Positions 34,817 to 48,039 of a stretch of DNA of 64,000 nt are shown here, piece after piece. Both the position numbers and the translations under genes were made by a program. The notes under the pieces were generated by a model. It had not been told where the DNA came from. It searched no databases and saw nothing but the letters and a program-made list of their open reading frames with translations. Numbering within the stretch: the first letter of the stretch is position 1; each line of letters begins with the position of its first letter. Source of the stretch: Cordia subcordata (taxonomy: Eukaryota; Streptophyta; Magnoliopsida; Boraginales; Cordiaceae); assembly GCA_028554755.1 (NCBI GenBank), contig JAPTOF010000001.1, forward strand, positions 35,111,501-35,175,500, read 5' to 3'.

Positions 34817-36391
34817 GTACCGTCTCTTTCTTTCTATGTGCCTTTGTATGTGTATATGTGTGTGCGCTTTTTTCTCTTTTCTTGGTTCTTTACACATAAA
34901 CATATGGGTTTGCATATTATCTAATTATGTTAGTTTAAACAATTTTTGATTCACATATGCAAAAGGGTGGATAAAGTATGAATTTATTATATGATAGTAG
35001 GACCCTTTTGATTATTCTACTGGTTTTTTTATATCTTTGAATTTGTTAGAATTAGATGTCTTTCTCTGTTGTTATGTCAACTTTCTTTTGTCTTTGCTTT
35101 CAAGTTTGCTGATGTTATGAATATTTTAATGTAATTTTTTTAATGTAGCATCACCTGATTAGCTAGATATATTTGATGATGTTAGTACAGATTTCAACTT
35201 TATCACTTCTTGTTTTACTCTCCGACATGATGTGGTGTTAAAAGAAATGAAAGCGAACATTATCAATTCTTTAATCCTTATCAATTCTTTAATCCTGTAG
35301 TATTAAAATTACAACCACTTTGGCCTAAAGTACGATACTTGCATGTTATAAGTGAATGAATCTGCTTATAATGTAATTTGTGGATTAGTGATTAAACTGT
35401 AATAAGCTCGTAACGTTATAATATTAAGAGGGGACTCTCGCTCATGTTTAATGCTGTACTGCAAAAGTTTCGCGGCCCTCTGATAGGATTCAGTAGTGGT
35501 TTAATAGCCAAAGGTTTCTGTTAAAATAGAGTTAGTTCTTTGTCCTGGTACATTGTATGTCACAAGACCATGTGATAATATTATAGAATTTGTGAGATGC
35601 CGCTAATTTTGACCAGCCAACTAGTGATCTGGTGGAGGTATGATGATTGTGTCTTTATTGTTTGTTCAGTTTGTAAATTGAATTCTATTGATTTGAATTC
35701 TATTAAATCAATTGTTAGGAGGGTTGAATTGTTGATTTCTTTATTGAGCGATTTGATGACTCATATCATTACAAAATTAACAACTTGGCTTTGGCATTTT
35801 TCCTATGTCAATGTCTGCAAATACATAAATCTTCATTTCTTTTTCGTCTCTTTGTTCTCTTTCTTTTGTCGACCTGGGCCGTTTGATTTTCTCTTTAAGA
35901 ACCTTGTGATGTCTTATACTGCGAGTGATATGATAAGAATTTGGATCTTTATCATGTGAAGTAATGATCTGGGTTAAATTATTTTGGAGGTGGTTGATAT
36001 TTGACCTAAAACAGTTGGTCTTGAGTCCACAACGCGGTGCAGGCATGACATCTGTAGTTTTAAGAATGGTTGTGTAAGAAAGATCTTGGAAGGATATCGT
36101 GTTCTGACATTTAGGACTCTTTGCCAGTGTGCCACGTGTGTCATTGATACATGGAATTGTGTTTTCTATAGCACTAATATGCAGCTTGCAGACTATTAGG
36201 TAGACAAATTCTTTTCATATTATGACAATTTTATCATGGGTGGCATGATTAGCACACGTGTGTTTTGTTAGTTTTTGAATGAGGTGAATTAGTTGAGTTT
36301 AGCCCATGTTCAATGCAATTAATTGCATCACCACTCTTATCATCTTATATATTTCATTCAACCAAGCTATGCTAACGGTACATTTTTTCAG
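34817..36391 (+). other. FEX 5' leader intron
   Basis: 1.6 kb, T-rich, no transposon ends. The acceptor is CATTTTTTCAG at 36381-36391. Leader introns of this length often raise expression in plants; that is inference. The ORF at 35597-35959 in it has no family resemblance. Confidence 0.55.
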
Positions 36392-36412
36392 AACAAATCA
36401 GTTTTAGAAGCT

Positions 36413-39400
36413 ATGGATCCCGAGATGAATGACTCCAGATATAAAAGAAGTGGATCTTTTAACAGTGCAAGCAGTGCCAATTCATTCAGGAGGCTCTCTT
36501 CTCGTTTATCATTTTCCTTGGCAACTCAGGTGGACCGTGATGATGAAAATGACTCTGTCTCTGAAGCAGGAGATATTGGGGATCGGGTGCTTAATAGCAA
36601 TAGGCATAGTGATAGTGGTAGATCACGTTTGTCTATCGATGGTCAAGTAGAAAGTGGTACCATTGTTCCAATTTCAGAGGACACCTTGTTGCATCCTAGT
36701 GGTTTCTGGTCTCATGATCCATTTGCTTCTGCTAATACTGTGGCCCCTGTGTCACCATTTGTTGAAGAAACCGTATCTCCTCTTCCAACTGGTGCAGTTG
36801 TACATGCTGGTGACGAAAAGAAAGTGAGTTATTTTGTTCGTTACACTGGTACAAAGTGCAACTTTGGTTTCTCTTCTACTCATATGTTAATTGATATGCA
36901 GCAAAGTGAAGAGGAGGCACCCTGGTTGTTGGAGTATATTTCATGCCTTGCCTTTCTTGCTTTCTTTGGAATTTTGGGGGTAATGTGCTTTTTAGATTCT
37001 ACCTTCCCATCCTGATGCTTTTCTATAATATCAGTCAGGTTGTGTGAGTACGTGTTCTACATTTATTTTCGATCTTCTGTTCCTTAAATGTCTACAACTG
37101 TGATATTTACTGTTTCCATTTTTTTTTTTGGGGAGACCTGAACCCCATTTCTTCTGTGCATCTTGAATCATCAGCAAATCGAAGTTTTGGCTCTGGAAGA
37201 GAAAAGTCAGTAGTTTACTTTGTACATTATTTTTTGTTTGAACTAGTACTTGTAAAGGCAGATGCACCTCATGAAAAATTTTCCCAGTTACTTTTTCAGA
37301 TAGCATTGCTAATGTATGTGTGAGTTTATTGCATTCTTTGAACTTGGACTTCAAGATTGTAAAACCTTCCAGTTAGATCTTCTTTTAGAGTTTAGGTATC
37401 AATTTCTTGGCCACAATGGCTAACACTCTTGATGCTTTGAACTAGTACTATAGCAGTGTGTTTCTAAATATCTCCAATTCCTGTACCTACCTTTCAAATT
37501 GTGCTTTTTGGAAAGTGCACTTACAAGCAGAAGACTTGCATTTAGGAGGCAAAAGTGAGTTTCTGGTGCCAACTTGTTCTTGCTTAAGAAAGGCAAGTCT
37601 GGGGAACATTTTTGTATAAGGTTCCTGTATTATCCAAATGCTTCCGAACACTGATGAAACTTGCGTAAAGCTTGTTCACTGGTCCAACTTTGGATAAAGG
37701 GAAATCACAACTGCCTATTGCTTGTATATGTTGCTTCTCATGTGAAGCTACCATTGTTGACATGCAACTCAATTGGCACTAATATCAGATATGCGATTTT
37801 TTATCTTAAACTTATTCACACCTTCTGTTGGATGAGATTTGTGAATAAGTATTTTAGCCTTTTCCAACATGGTAGAAATGTTGTATTATGATATCTTCTT
37901 TTTCAGACATAGGACAGAAGGACATGGTTCGTGTTCGTTAGATGTTTGACTAGAATCTCCTTCTTGATCATAGATGGACATACATGGGTTATGGGTACTT
38001 TTTGAATGTGCTGGTCAGCTCATGGTAGCGTTTATTCTCATTTGGCAGCTTGCTACACCTTTGAGTTTATATCTCTTTGTATGTGATTCCTTAAGTGATT
38101 TTATCCACACACATTTTTGCTCCCATTTATGATACATGTGAAGCCATTTGCAACTTTTTCCGACTTTTTCTGCTCTGGAGCTCAAAAGTATTTCAGTTGT
38201 TGAGTTTCCAATTTTCTGGCTTTGTCAACGAATTAATACTGGAGAGTTTACATGTGCATTAAATATGTCAGTCAAACTGCTTCCTCATAACATCATGGTT
38301 TTTAATTCACTTTGACAGTGTTTATTATACCATACGCTACTCACTTTGCTTACAATTTAGAAGCCATCGTTTGTAATGTATTTCCATTAGCACCAGAGAG
38401 ATGTATATATCACACACAAATTTTGAATATACATAAAATGAAAAGGTTAATATGCATATATGGCCATTCTTTGTGTTGAACTCAGAGCAAATTCTTTGTC
38501 AAATGTCTTCCGCAGAGATTATGTTTTCTCTTTTGATGCTCTAGTTACCGTAGCACATGACATCATAGGAGGTGGTATTTCTAGGTTAGAAGCTAAAACT
38601 GTTCGATAAGTGACTACTTATTGTTGGAAGGATCATGAATATTGCTTAAAATGAAGTTTTCCCCAATTTATTTGTTTATTTTTGTAATGTTTCTCTACGT
38701 CATCTCCTCTCGAAGTCAAGAAGCATTTTCGGAAATAATTGGGGTTTTAGTATCCTTTTGGAATTTGTTAGAGATTGAAAGCGCTTCATGGTAAAAGATT
38801 GTTTTGCAGTGGAACCACATCTTGAAAAGAAAAAGCATCTATTATAAGTTATTCTCTTTAGAACAGTAACTTTATTTCATTCCTTCAACTTTTTGGCTGA
38901 GAGATCTGTTTGACTTCTTGGTTGATGTATATTTTGAATCTGTGTATGATGCTACTGAAAATCTCTTACTTCTGTGAGGTGGTCTTGATTGGAATCTTAA
39001 TTTCAATATCCTAGTTTACTCTGCGCCTTTCTTTCTTGTAGGCAAAGCAGCATGATTTTATGATTTTCTGCAATCTGTTTCAGACAATAACCTTTTATTG
39101 GTATAATGCCGAAAAGGATTGTTATTGTTATCCTATAGAGATATCAACATTGACCACTGATTAGTCTTTTAATTTCATAGTTGAAATTGTCTACTTAATT
39201 GCATTCCATACGAGAACTTGAGCATTGTTGCAATTTTCTGCAGGTCTTGATGCGGTATGGTCTCCAAAAGTTGTTTGGGCCTGATGTAGTTGGTGCCACT
39301 AGTGATGATAGCTATATGTACCTTGATCTTCCCTCTAATATGGTCTCTCTCGCTCTCTCTCTCTCTCCCCCCTCCCCCCCTCTCCTCTTTCTGTGTGTCT

Positions 39401-41353
39401 GTGTCTGTGTCTGTGTCTGTGTGTGTCTATATCTCCCCCATCCCCCTTTCCTCCCTCCTTCCTACCCCCTTCAGGAGGAGGATTTACATGCACATGCAAG
39501 CATGAAACTGAACAAGAAGCACTTCAATGTAAGCTCTCATGTGCGGATATTGCATATGAGAATGTAGCTGCACGACAATCTGTTGGTTGTTTTAAGGGTT
39601 CCATGTTGAGTATAGAATTCTTCTGCTAAGCAAGTAACTTCTACATTCAGGATCTGAAAATGTCTCTTTTTCTTATGAGATCTACAGGCTGGCCATACTT
39701 TTCTATACATGAATATGTAACTGAATCACCATGTGTGAACTATGGAAGTCAATCTAGTGACCCTACCAAGGGATGAGGCTACTTGACATCCAAGTGTTGA
39801 ACATATCATAAAGTATTTGTTTAGATTTGTCATTTGATGTCTTTACTGTTTACCCCATCTCTTGACTTCTGTATAATAGGAACTGAACTCTGTCAAGTCC
39901 TAGTATGCTCCTTCCCTGTTGCTTTGCACTTCTGATCACACGAATTTTCTCCTATGATGTTGTGCTTCTTTTACATTTTTTTTTATATATATAGTTTTTA
40001 AAAGTATTCTTGTCTTATACTTTCTGTCAGTACTTCTCATGCAACTTTCTCTAATTCCTTAAGGTTGGATCATTCTTGATGGGTTGGTTCGGGGTGGTTT
40101 TTAAGAAAGAGATCACCAATTTTTCTGATAAAGTGGCCATTGGATTGACAACTGGTTTCTTGGGAAGCCTTACCACTTTTAGTGGTTGGAACCAAAAGAT
40201 GATCGAGCTCAGTGTTGAAGGACGATGGGTTTTTGCTGTTCTGGGCATTCTCATAGGTGAGCAATAGCTTAAAAGGGGATGAGATATAGACAAGGTTGTC
40301 AGCGCAACAGTTGGAACCACAAATTTGAGCAGTTTTCAAATTGTTTCTGTGCTCTTTTTCACTTTAGACAAGGGATTTATTACAGTATATTTTTTCTACA
40401 GGCTTGTTTCTAGTCGCCTATTCTATCATATTCGGAATTGAGACAGCCAAAGGTGTCAAATGGATCTATAGAAGATCAAGAACACGTTTGCCGACTGCTG
40501 TATCTCACAGCCAAAGCTCTTCCAAGGGGAACACCCGCAAGCATCATCTGGTTCTCCTAGTATTGATAGTACTACTTCTAAGCAGTTTATGGTGTATGAG
40601 TGCAATTCTAGAAAAAGATGAATTTGAGCATGGTGGTAGCAGAGCTCAGCTGTGGCTGGCTTGCATTGTTGGACCATTTGGTGTCTGGATCAGATGGTTC
40701 TTGGCCCGGATTAATGGTCGTGGTTTTGGGAAATCAGGCCTTCTAAGGTGGGTGCCTTTCGGGACTCTTGCTGCAAATGTCTGTGCCGCTTGTGTAATGG
40801 CAGCCCTGGCAACATTGAAGAAAGCGGTAATGTCTTCTAGAATATATTTCCATCCATGCTTCGGGCCTTTCCCTCTGCTCCTACTACATATCTATTAAAT
40901 ATCTTGTGCAAGGCTTGTTTTGTGCACCTGCAAAGTAAATATTGAGAAATTCACTTTTAAGAAGATCAAGATTGCACGGATGTGTTCTTCAAGCTATTTT
41001 TGATCTTTTCAGTATGTTTGAAGTAACTTATGCATATTATGTAGAGTATGTATCAATATTATCTGTTATTCTTGTGGTATTACGCCACAACTGGATAGAT
41101 TAATAACTAATGACACGAATGATATTTGATACAGGTAAACACCACAAACTGTGACACCATCGCAACAGGAATACAGTTTGGTTTACTGGGTTGCCTAAGT
41201 ACTGTTTCCACTTTCGTTGCTGAGTTCCATGCAATGAGAGAGAGCAAGTACCCTTGGAGAGCGTATGCTTATGCAATGAGTACAATACTTATCTCTTTTG
41301 CCTTGGGGACATTGATATATTCTATACCTGTTTGGATCAAGGGATATGATTAA
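36413..41353 (+). CDS. FEX: Plant fluoride exporter FEX (two-domain CrcB protein), six coding exons
   Basis: Membrane channel expected to export fluoride at the plasma membrane, a role known for FEX/Fluc proteins. Coding exons 36413-36823, 36902-36979, 39244-39342, 40064-40256, 40402-40826 and 41135-41353 have GT-AG borders, consistent phases and 474 residues in total. Residues 1-150 are a Ser-rich cytosolic tail. The first CrcB domain spans about 150-285 with the signature GFLGSLTTFS (227-236). A single linker helix (LVLLVLIVLLLSSLW) follows, then the second domain to the end with GLLGCLSTVSTF (418-429). Both pore signatures are intact. The start ATG lies in exon 2 after a leader intron. Exon 6 and its 3' flank form one arm of a large inverted repeat. 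This is the functional paralogue of the pseudogene at 2782-4318. Confidence 0.93.
36980..39243 (+). other. FEX intron 2 (2.26 kb)
   Basis: Bounded by G-GTAATG and TTCTGCAG. It is the region best conserved in copy A (1138-2781) and contains the empty site TTTTTGAATG at 37999-38008. No other gene inside. Confidence 0.75.
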
Positions 41354-41622
41354 GGAGTCATGGGTTTGACATTTTTTAAAATGAATGTTAGGGACAAAAT
41401 TTGGTACTTCAGCCTGGTATGCTACCAAATTTTTTCTGTAACATTCATTTTAAAATGTCAAACCTACTCTTAATCATATCCATTGATCCAAACAGGTATG
41501 TCATGTATCAGCTTCCTGAAGCCCAAAGAGATAAGTACTCATTGCATAGGCATACGCTCTCCAATGGTACTTGCTCTCTCTCACTGCATGGAACTCGGCA
41601 ACGCAAGTGCAAACAGTACTTA
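41196..41622. repeat. Inverted repeat of FEX last exon and 3' UTR
   Basis: Arm 1 (41196-41407) covers most of coding exon 6, the stop codon and the first 3' UTR bases. Arm 2 (41421-41622) is its reverse complement at roughly 90 percent by eye, with a 5-6 bp gap near 41535-41540. Only about 13 bp lie between the arms. A transcript reading past the stop by 270 bases would fold into a near-perfect hairpin of about 200 bp. The same pair exists in copy A (about 4165-4398 and 12372-12560), split by the MULE. Confidence 0.88.
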
Positions 41623-42898
41623 TCCCTTGATCTAGTGAACTTGACCTCCACATGAACTTGTATAAGTCTGTCGCATGCTATTTAGCAAAGGAATGCGCCG
41701 AGAGGAAAATGCAGGGGCTGTTGCTCGGGAATCTTGTCTGGTTCAATAATCAATACGTCTCATTCATTGGCGTGTTGTGCAGAACACTGGTTGCAGTTTC
41801 GGCAATTTGCACTCAAGAGTCATAGCTTTCTCTGCTGTTTCTATTAGCACTCAAATTGAAGTAGATTCTGGCATTACATTTGGAGAAAACGAATGAGCAA
41901 CTTCAAGAAACTAGCTAAATTCCAGCGGCTGCTCATAGACGTTATCAAACTATGGAACTATTTTTCATACTGTTACCGGTGAGGGGATCAAAACTTTCTT
42001 TAGTGATTGGGTTTTGGGCTCGTTTGAATTAGTTTTTTTTTAAAGTATTTTTTAACAATTTTTTTAAAAAGTGCTTTTTCCTTAAGCTAAAAATTTTGGC
42101 TTATAGATAAGAGCTGTTTTTGAATTTTTTTTTTCCTTCAGAATTTCAACTTTTTTGAATGCAAACCAAATTGTTATTGTAAAAAGAATTTAATTTTTGA
42201 GATAAAAAATGTTTTTTTTTTTTTGGGAAAAAAGCCAATCTAAACAAATCCTTAGTAACATAATCGTTGGTACTATTTGACTATGTGATGTTGCTGTATT
42301 CTTGACATATTTAGATGAGTAACACTTTATATCATTCTTTTATCGTTTTTATATTGTAAGAGTCCGTGTATCAAAAGTCAAATTTTCATTTATATGATGA
42401 AAATTCCACTATAAATGAGGAAGGATGAAAGTTTAATATATGGTAATACTTGACTTAGATATGTCACAAAAAATACATTTAAAGGCTATAGTTCTAACAT
42501 TATATACTTCAAATGTCTTTATTAACAACGGGAGAACAACTATAACTTGACACGCCAATTCTTCAAATAATGGAGCTTGACATGTTAACTTTTTTTTTTT
42601 TTTTCCTAAATTGTACTATATACTATTAATGCTTTTAATATGATATAGTGAATTTGACTCGTTTCAGATTAAATATACATTATGTTGATTTTGATTGAAC
42701 AGCAGAATACGTTAGTCAAGTGGATTAATATCAAATACTCAATACATAATTACAACTTTAATTCAAGAGTAGATACTACATATATATAATATCATCCATG
42801 AATAATATTCGTCAAAATGATGAAAAAAAATTTATATAAGAACTACACATATAAAAACATATTGGAACTCGTGCGTAGCGCATGTATAAGTGCTAGTG

Positions 42899-42933
<35 letters not shown>

Positions 42934-42947
42934 GTATATGTATATAT

Positions 42948-42979
<32 letters not shown>

Positions 42980-44105
42980 GTATATGTATATATGCGTGCG
43001 AGCGTGTCCAAATTGGATTCGGTAAAATGAAGTTCTTACAGACTGAAGATCTATACAAAACTTAAAAAAAACAATTAATCAATATATATATAGAAGTAGA
43101 AGATTTCCTAGTTGTGTGTGTCTCTCTCTCTATAAATATCTATCCATCTATCTCTCTCTCTATATGTAAGCTCTTTTTTAAGCGCTATGAGAATGTTATG
43201 TCATTGTTTACAAAGTAATGGTCATTTGTTTATTAGCTTATATAATAATCTATTATTAAATATTTATTATATTTTTATTATTTTTATCTTTATGATATAC
43301 ATTATTGGTTTTAATTGAAAAATTAAATGATCAATCAATTAATTCTTAAAATAGAATTTTAACGAATTCTAAAAGATTCATTTTCTTATCAAATGGATCT
43401 ACATTATTAGTTTTAATTGAAAAATTAAATGATCAATCAAATAATACTTAAAATAATTTTCATTTGTGAATTCAAAAAGAGAAGAAGCTAAATAAGAATA
43501 ATCATTCAGTTAGAAAATTGAAAGAGATACATGTAATTTTAGTTTCTTAAATTTCTTTTTGAAGTTTGAATTTTTTATTTTTAATTTTTAGTTTTTTATT
43601 TACTAATTTTTTAATCTTTTAAATTCTTAAATTTCTATTTTTTTTAATTCTTAATTTTTAATTTTTTAATTTTTAATTTTTTTATAAATGATTGGAATTT
43701 GTGAGAGGATAAGTGAGGGATAAGTTATTTTGTGACATTTAACTTTATTGTTTATGATTCGACCTTTTGTTGGAATATCGATTCCTTGAATTTAGATAGA
43801 GAATGAATTTTTTAATTTTTTCTTAAAAAAATTATTCTACGGAAGTAGATTTTTCCAATTCTAATTAGTCCAACTAAACTTAAAAAAAGAAATTAGAAGT
43901 TAAAATGACTATTTATTTTCAGGCCATTTTAATATACCAAATGAACTTTTAGATAGTTAAGAAATCCAAATGCACCAAGAAATTTATGAGGGGCAATGAT
44001 CAATTGAAAGAGATCACCAGCATCTAGCTGTTTGTGATTACGTTAAATGCACAAAAACCATTATTTTAATTCCAGAGGTTGCTTTTCCACCAAAACCTGC
44101 TCCTA
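41623..44105. other. Copy B flank downstream of FEX
   Basis: Non-coding, aligned with copy A 12560-14820. A TA/GTATA microsatellite (about 42898-42990) is preceded by GTGCGTAGCGCATGTATAAG and TGCTAGTG, absent from copy A. A CT tract lies at 43119-43130 and 43151-43162. No gene. Confidence 0.65.
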
Positions 44106-44115
44106 TAAATTCCTC

Positions 44116-45647
44116 AGGCAGTACACCATACACAAGTTATGTGTACCAACATATTATAGTATATTTGTTCACAATTTTTATATTATATGTTCATAATTTT
44201 TATATGTTCATAATATTTATATTAAATACTCATAATTTTTATATTATATATTTATATTTTTTATATCACATGTTCATAGTTTTTAATTATTTATATATTA
44301 CATATTACATGTTAATAATTGTAATACTTTATTTTAAAACTTTTAATTATTCACAATTCACAGCCTTTAATAGATATGTCCATAATTTTGACAGAAATAT
44401 TTGTAATTTTAAACACACGGCACATTCACACACCAAGCTTCTATGCCAATTTTTTTTTCCCCCCCTCAAAACTCAAAAGCATTCCATGCGATCATTTTGG
44501 TTCCTTGATGAAAAGCAATACTCAAAACCCCAACACTCATTGGCAAATTCTCTACAAACTCCGCCATCATTATCTCATGCTCCATCAGCACCATTGCAAC
44601 CGCCTCCAAAACCTTGCTATTGTTGGGCGACTTGATGACGACGGATTTGGACTCAATTGCGAACTTGGCTGCATTGAGGACCCGGAATTTGATGTCTACG
44701 ATGACGTCGACATGGATATCGACGGCTCTGGTAGATATGCAGGCAGAGAGGTCGAGTTCGAGACGGCGATCGTAGCGTTTCAAGACAAAGAATTTCGGCA
44801 ATTGCGACTGACCTTTAATTGCTGCTCCATTTTGTGAGCAGTGGGAGCACGTGTGTGTGTGAGCGACTGTGTAATTATGTGTGTATTTTATCTGGAGGGT
44901 GTTTGGATTGGTTTATAAAAAAATTACTTAAAATACTTGTGGTTTTAAGTGACTTTTTTTATTGTCAATTTAAGTAGTTACGTTTTTTAATAAAAGTTGT
45001 AATTATAAAAATAAATATTTATATATTTGATTAAAGTGGGATGAAAAATATATAAATAACATATTTATTTTTATAAATATTTATATATTTGATTAAATAT
45101 TTATAAAAAATATATAAATAACCAGAATAACATGCTTATACGATATTTATATATTTTATTGTCAATTATAATTAAAATAACTATTAAGGATATTAAAATA
45201 GAATTTAAAAGGATAAGCATAAGATAAAAGAGTAATGGTATTTTTGTAATAAAAATAAAAAGATAAAGATAACATAATAAATTATTTGGTCAAACTTACC
45301 TTTTTTTCAAAATGCTTAAAGTCATAAAAAAGTAAAAATTGGAGTTAGGGAGTTTTTTATTTTTTAGTTAAAGTCATATAAAAAAGTATATTTTTAATTA
45401 AAATAAACACTTTTATAGATTTTAAGTAAATTTGATAAAAAAAAAAAAGCCAAACCAAACACTCTCTTAGAATAGAGAAGAATAGAAGAGAGAGAGAAGG
45501 GCGAATAAGAGAGGAGAGAGAAAGGAGAAAAAAGAGAGGAGAGACGCTAATTGTTCTTTTATTTTTCTAGGCGCATGTGTAATAAGTAAGGTTGGATATA
45601 CGATGCATGTCGGGTGTACATACGTCGAGTACACCATATATTTTTCG
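44116..45647. mobile_element. TIR-less or weak-TIR element with 10-bp target duplication and possible captured ORF
   Basis: Flanked by TAAATTCCTC at 44106-44115 and 45648-45657, present once in copy A (14821-14830). Both ends carry GTACACCATA, and the left end can fold on itself. Inside, the minus strand has an open frame at 44801-44466 (AVDIHVDVIVDIKF, VLEAVAMVLMEHEIMMAEF), GC-richer than its surroundings and in a different frame from the nearest ATG (44835-44833). This could be a captured gene fragment; I do not recognise it. A smaller MITE is nested at 44895-45466 (ends GAGGGTGTTTGG and CCAAACACTCTC). Confidence 0.65.
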
Positions 45648-45657
45648 TAAATTCCTC

Positions 45658-46008
45658 GAGTTTCTAGCATTATCTTTAATTTTATCAATCATCTAAAATA
45701 AAAACATACTTTAATTCAGTGAACGAGGGAGAGCACATGATTGGGTAGGATGGAATGCTGCAAGAGATATCGTATAAGCATGTTATTCTGGTTTTTATAA
45801 TGAAGGTATCCTTTTTCTCTTGCAGTATGCTTTGTCTATATGTGTTGTCATGCTTTAGTTTTAACTTTTGGATAAAGTGCAATTTTATCATGATATCAGA
45901 AGATTGAATGGGTCTCCTAGTAATTCTATTTAAAAATATTAAAATTATCTTAATTACCCATTTAAAAATATTAAAATTATCGACATATAAAGCTAAAAAA
46001 ATCAAGGT
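45658..46008. other. Copy B flank between two insertions
   Basis: Non-coding; aligned with copy A 14831-15000 and 15760-15800. No features of its own. Confidence 0.55.
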
Positions 46009-47591
46009 TAAGATGTTGAAAAAATTTTATAAACAAAACATGATAAATTTATGTAAACTAATATAAATAGGATTGAGAATTACAATGAAATAAAAATACG
46101 TGTTTACTTCACAGATACATATTCTTACATCTAGATTTTTGCCCAGAATCGTAGTTGATAGATTGCTCTCCCTCTTCTTTGTCTCTAAATTTTCTAATGG
46201 GGAATGGAGATAATATCTTGTTTTTTTACGAACACTAAAAGAACAGTTATAACTTTTCACACATGTAATCATATTTTTTTAGAGATAGGAGAAGAGACTA
46301 ATCAAATGAATTAATTTAGTCATAGACCTACCCATCACAAATCCAATGACTTTACTCAATGCTTAATCACACTCATGGTATGGGCTTTTACACATCATCT
46401 TATTAAAATATGAAGTCCAATACTCTTACATTCTCCCACTTGGACAACATAATATATAAAAGAGTTTAACGACTCTTTCACTAATCTTGTTTATATGAAA
46501 ATAATATTTAATAGAGAAAAGATATTTTCTTCATATAAACATATAGTACAAGATGATAAGCCCATGGAAAAAATCCTATTCAAGTGTAATCATTACCACT
46601 GAATCATAGCAATCATTATGTCGGTTAATTGACATAAGATTTCCTATAGTTACAAATGTTAAACTACACTAAGATCAACTCAAGTGTATTATTATATAGA
46701 TTTAGCTTTCGAGTAAATTTACAAAATACACACATGATCACGTATTTAAAATAGCTAAATTTTCGTGGTCCAACATGATTTCTCACAAAACCATCCACTA
46801 TGATTTATCACGAAATCATATTTACAGTTTCTAATTCCGTGGTGAAAATATGAAACCCATTATAAACAGTTAATTTCTAATTTCAAACTTATGTTTGCGA
46901 AGTCTCATTAGAAAAAATAACACTTTCTAATCAAAGCTTTAAGAAAATGCTTCTTAGAAAGATCATACCTCCTTATTAGATTTTGTGTTTTACCCAAGAT
47001 AAACAAAATCACAAGAAAAAGAGTTTTTCATTGAGTTTTATGTCCAAAAGCAATCATAAAAAAAAATATCAGTAACTCAAAATTCAATAGTCATGGCTAA
47101 TGTAATATAATAACTCCCACTAACCAAAAATATCAAAACATTCAATAACACAAATTATTACGCACATACGAATAAAATGATTAGCACTTTTTTTTATGGG
47201 ATTTAAAGTATATAAAATATACTTAAAATACATGAAAGTTCAAGACATTTGTTACATATTGTCTTTGGGTGAGAATGTAAATTATCTTCCCTCATTCTAG
47301 AGTGAGTCATACACAAACAAAGAAGTTTATCACATTTGGACAAGATTAACTTCTTTTATGCAATTTACTCAACAAACAAGCCACCTAATTAAGTATATAA
47401 TATGTTTCTTTGGAAAGATAATTATATATATAATTTGTAAAAGACTTGATTATATATCTAAGTTAAAATAAAATTTGACTATTTTGATTATCATAATCTT
47501 ATTTTAACTTATAAAATTTTCAAACGCGATAAATATTTTTAGCCATAAAATAAGTCATCTGCTAATCTAATAAATTTCTATGCAAACATCT

Positions 47592-47995
47592 TGTTGGAGA
47601 ATGCAAACCAAAATTAATTAGATACAAGGAATAATGATTGGTTCATGGAACTTAGCAAAGGGAGATTCATGTATATACATGATACATCTTTGATAGTCAT
47701 GAACTTAGTTAAATGTGTTTAGTTTTCCTAGATATTCATTAAATGTGTGGAGTAGGCTAGTACTAGTATAAATAGGAGTGCTTTACAAAGTGTTTTGACA
47801 AGCAAGAGAGAAAAGGAAAAAGAGTGAGTGGAAAGAAGAAAATATTGAGAGAAAAGTGAGTTATATTGTAAAGGCAGCAGCTTATATACTTTGAGAATTT
47901 TATATTCAATACATATCATATTTAGTAGTAATTTTATTCTTCCTTGTGCTCTCAAATTTGTCTAAGTATTTGTAAATCCAAAATAGTTTCCAACA
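47592..47995 (+). repeat. 5' LTR of the Copia element
   Basis: 404 bp; contains a TATAAATA box at 47767-47774, likely its promoter. Confidence 0.93.
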
Positions 47996-48039
47996 TAGTG
48001 GCATCAGCGCTACGGTAAATTGAGAGTGTGAATTCTTCC

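Noticed and set aside
35597..35959. 120-aa ORF inside the FEX leader intron
   Set aside because: Phe/Leu/Ser-rich chance frame in T-rich intron, with no homologous counterpart or motif.
39199..39629. ORFs with Val-Ser-Val-Cys repeats near 39.4 kb
   Set aside because: They read through FEX exon 3 into the CT/GT repeat of the following intron.
41195..41655. ORFs on both strands after FEX (minus 41195-41428, plus 41401-41655)
   Set aside because: They mirror each other because of the inverted repeat. Both are antisense readings of exon 6 and not separate genes.
42817..43065. ORFs of Tyr-Ile repeats near 42.9 kb
   Set aside because: Products of the TATATG microsatellite.
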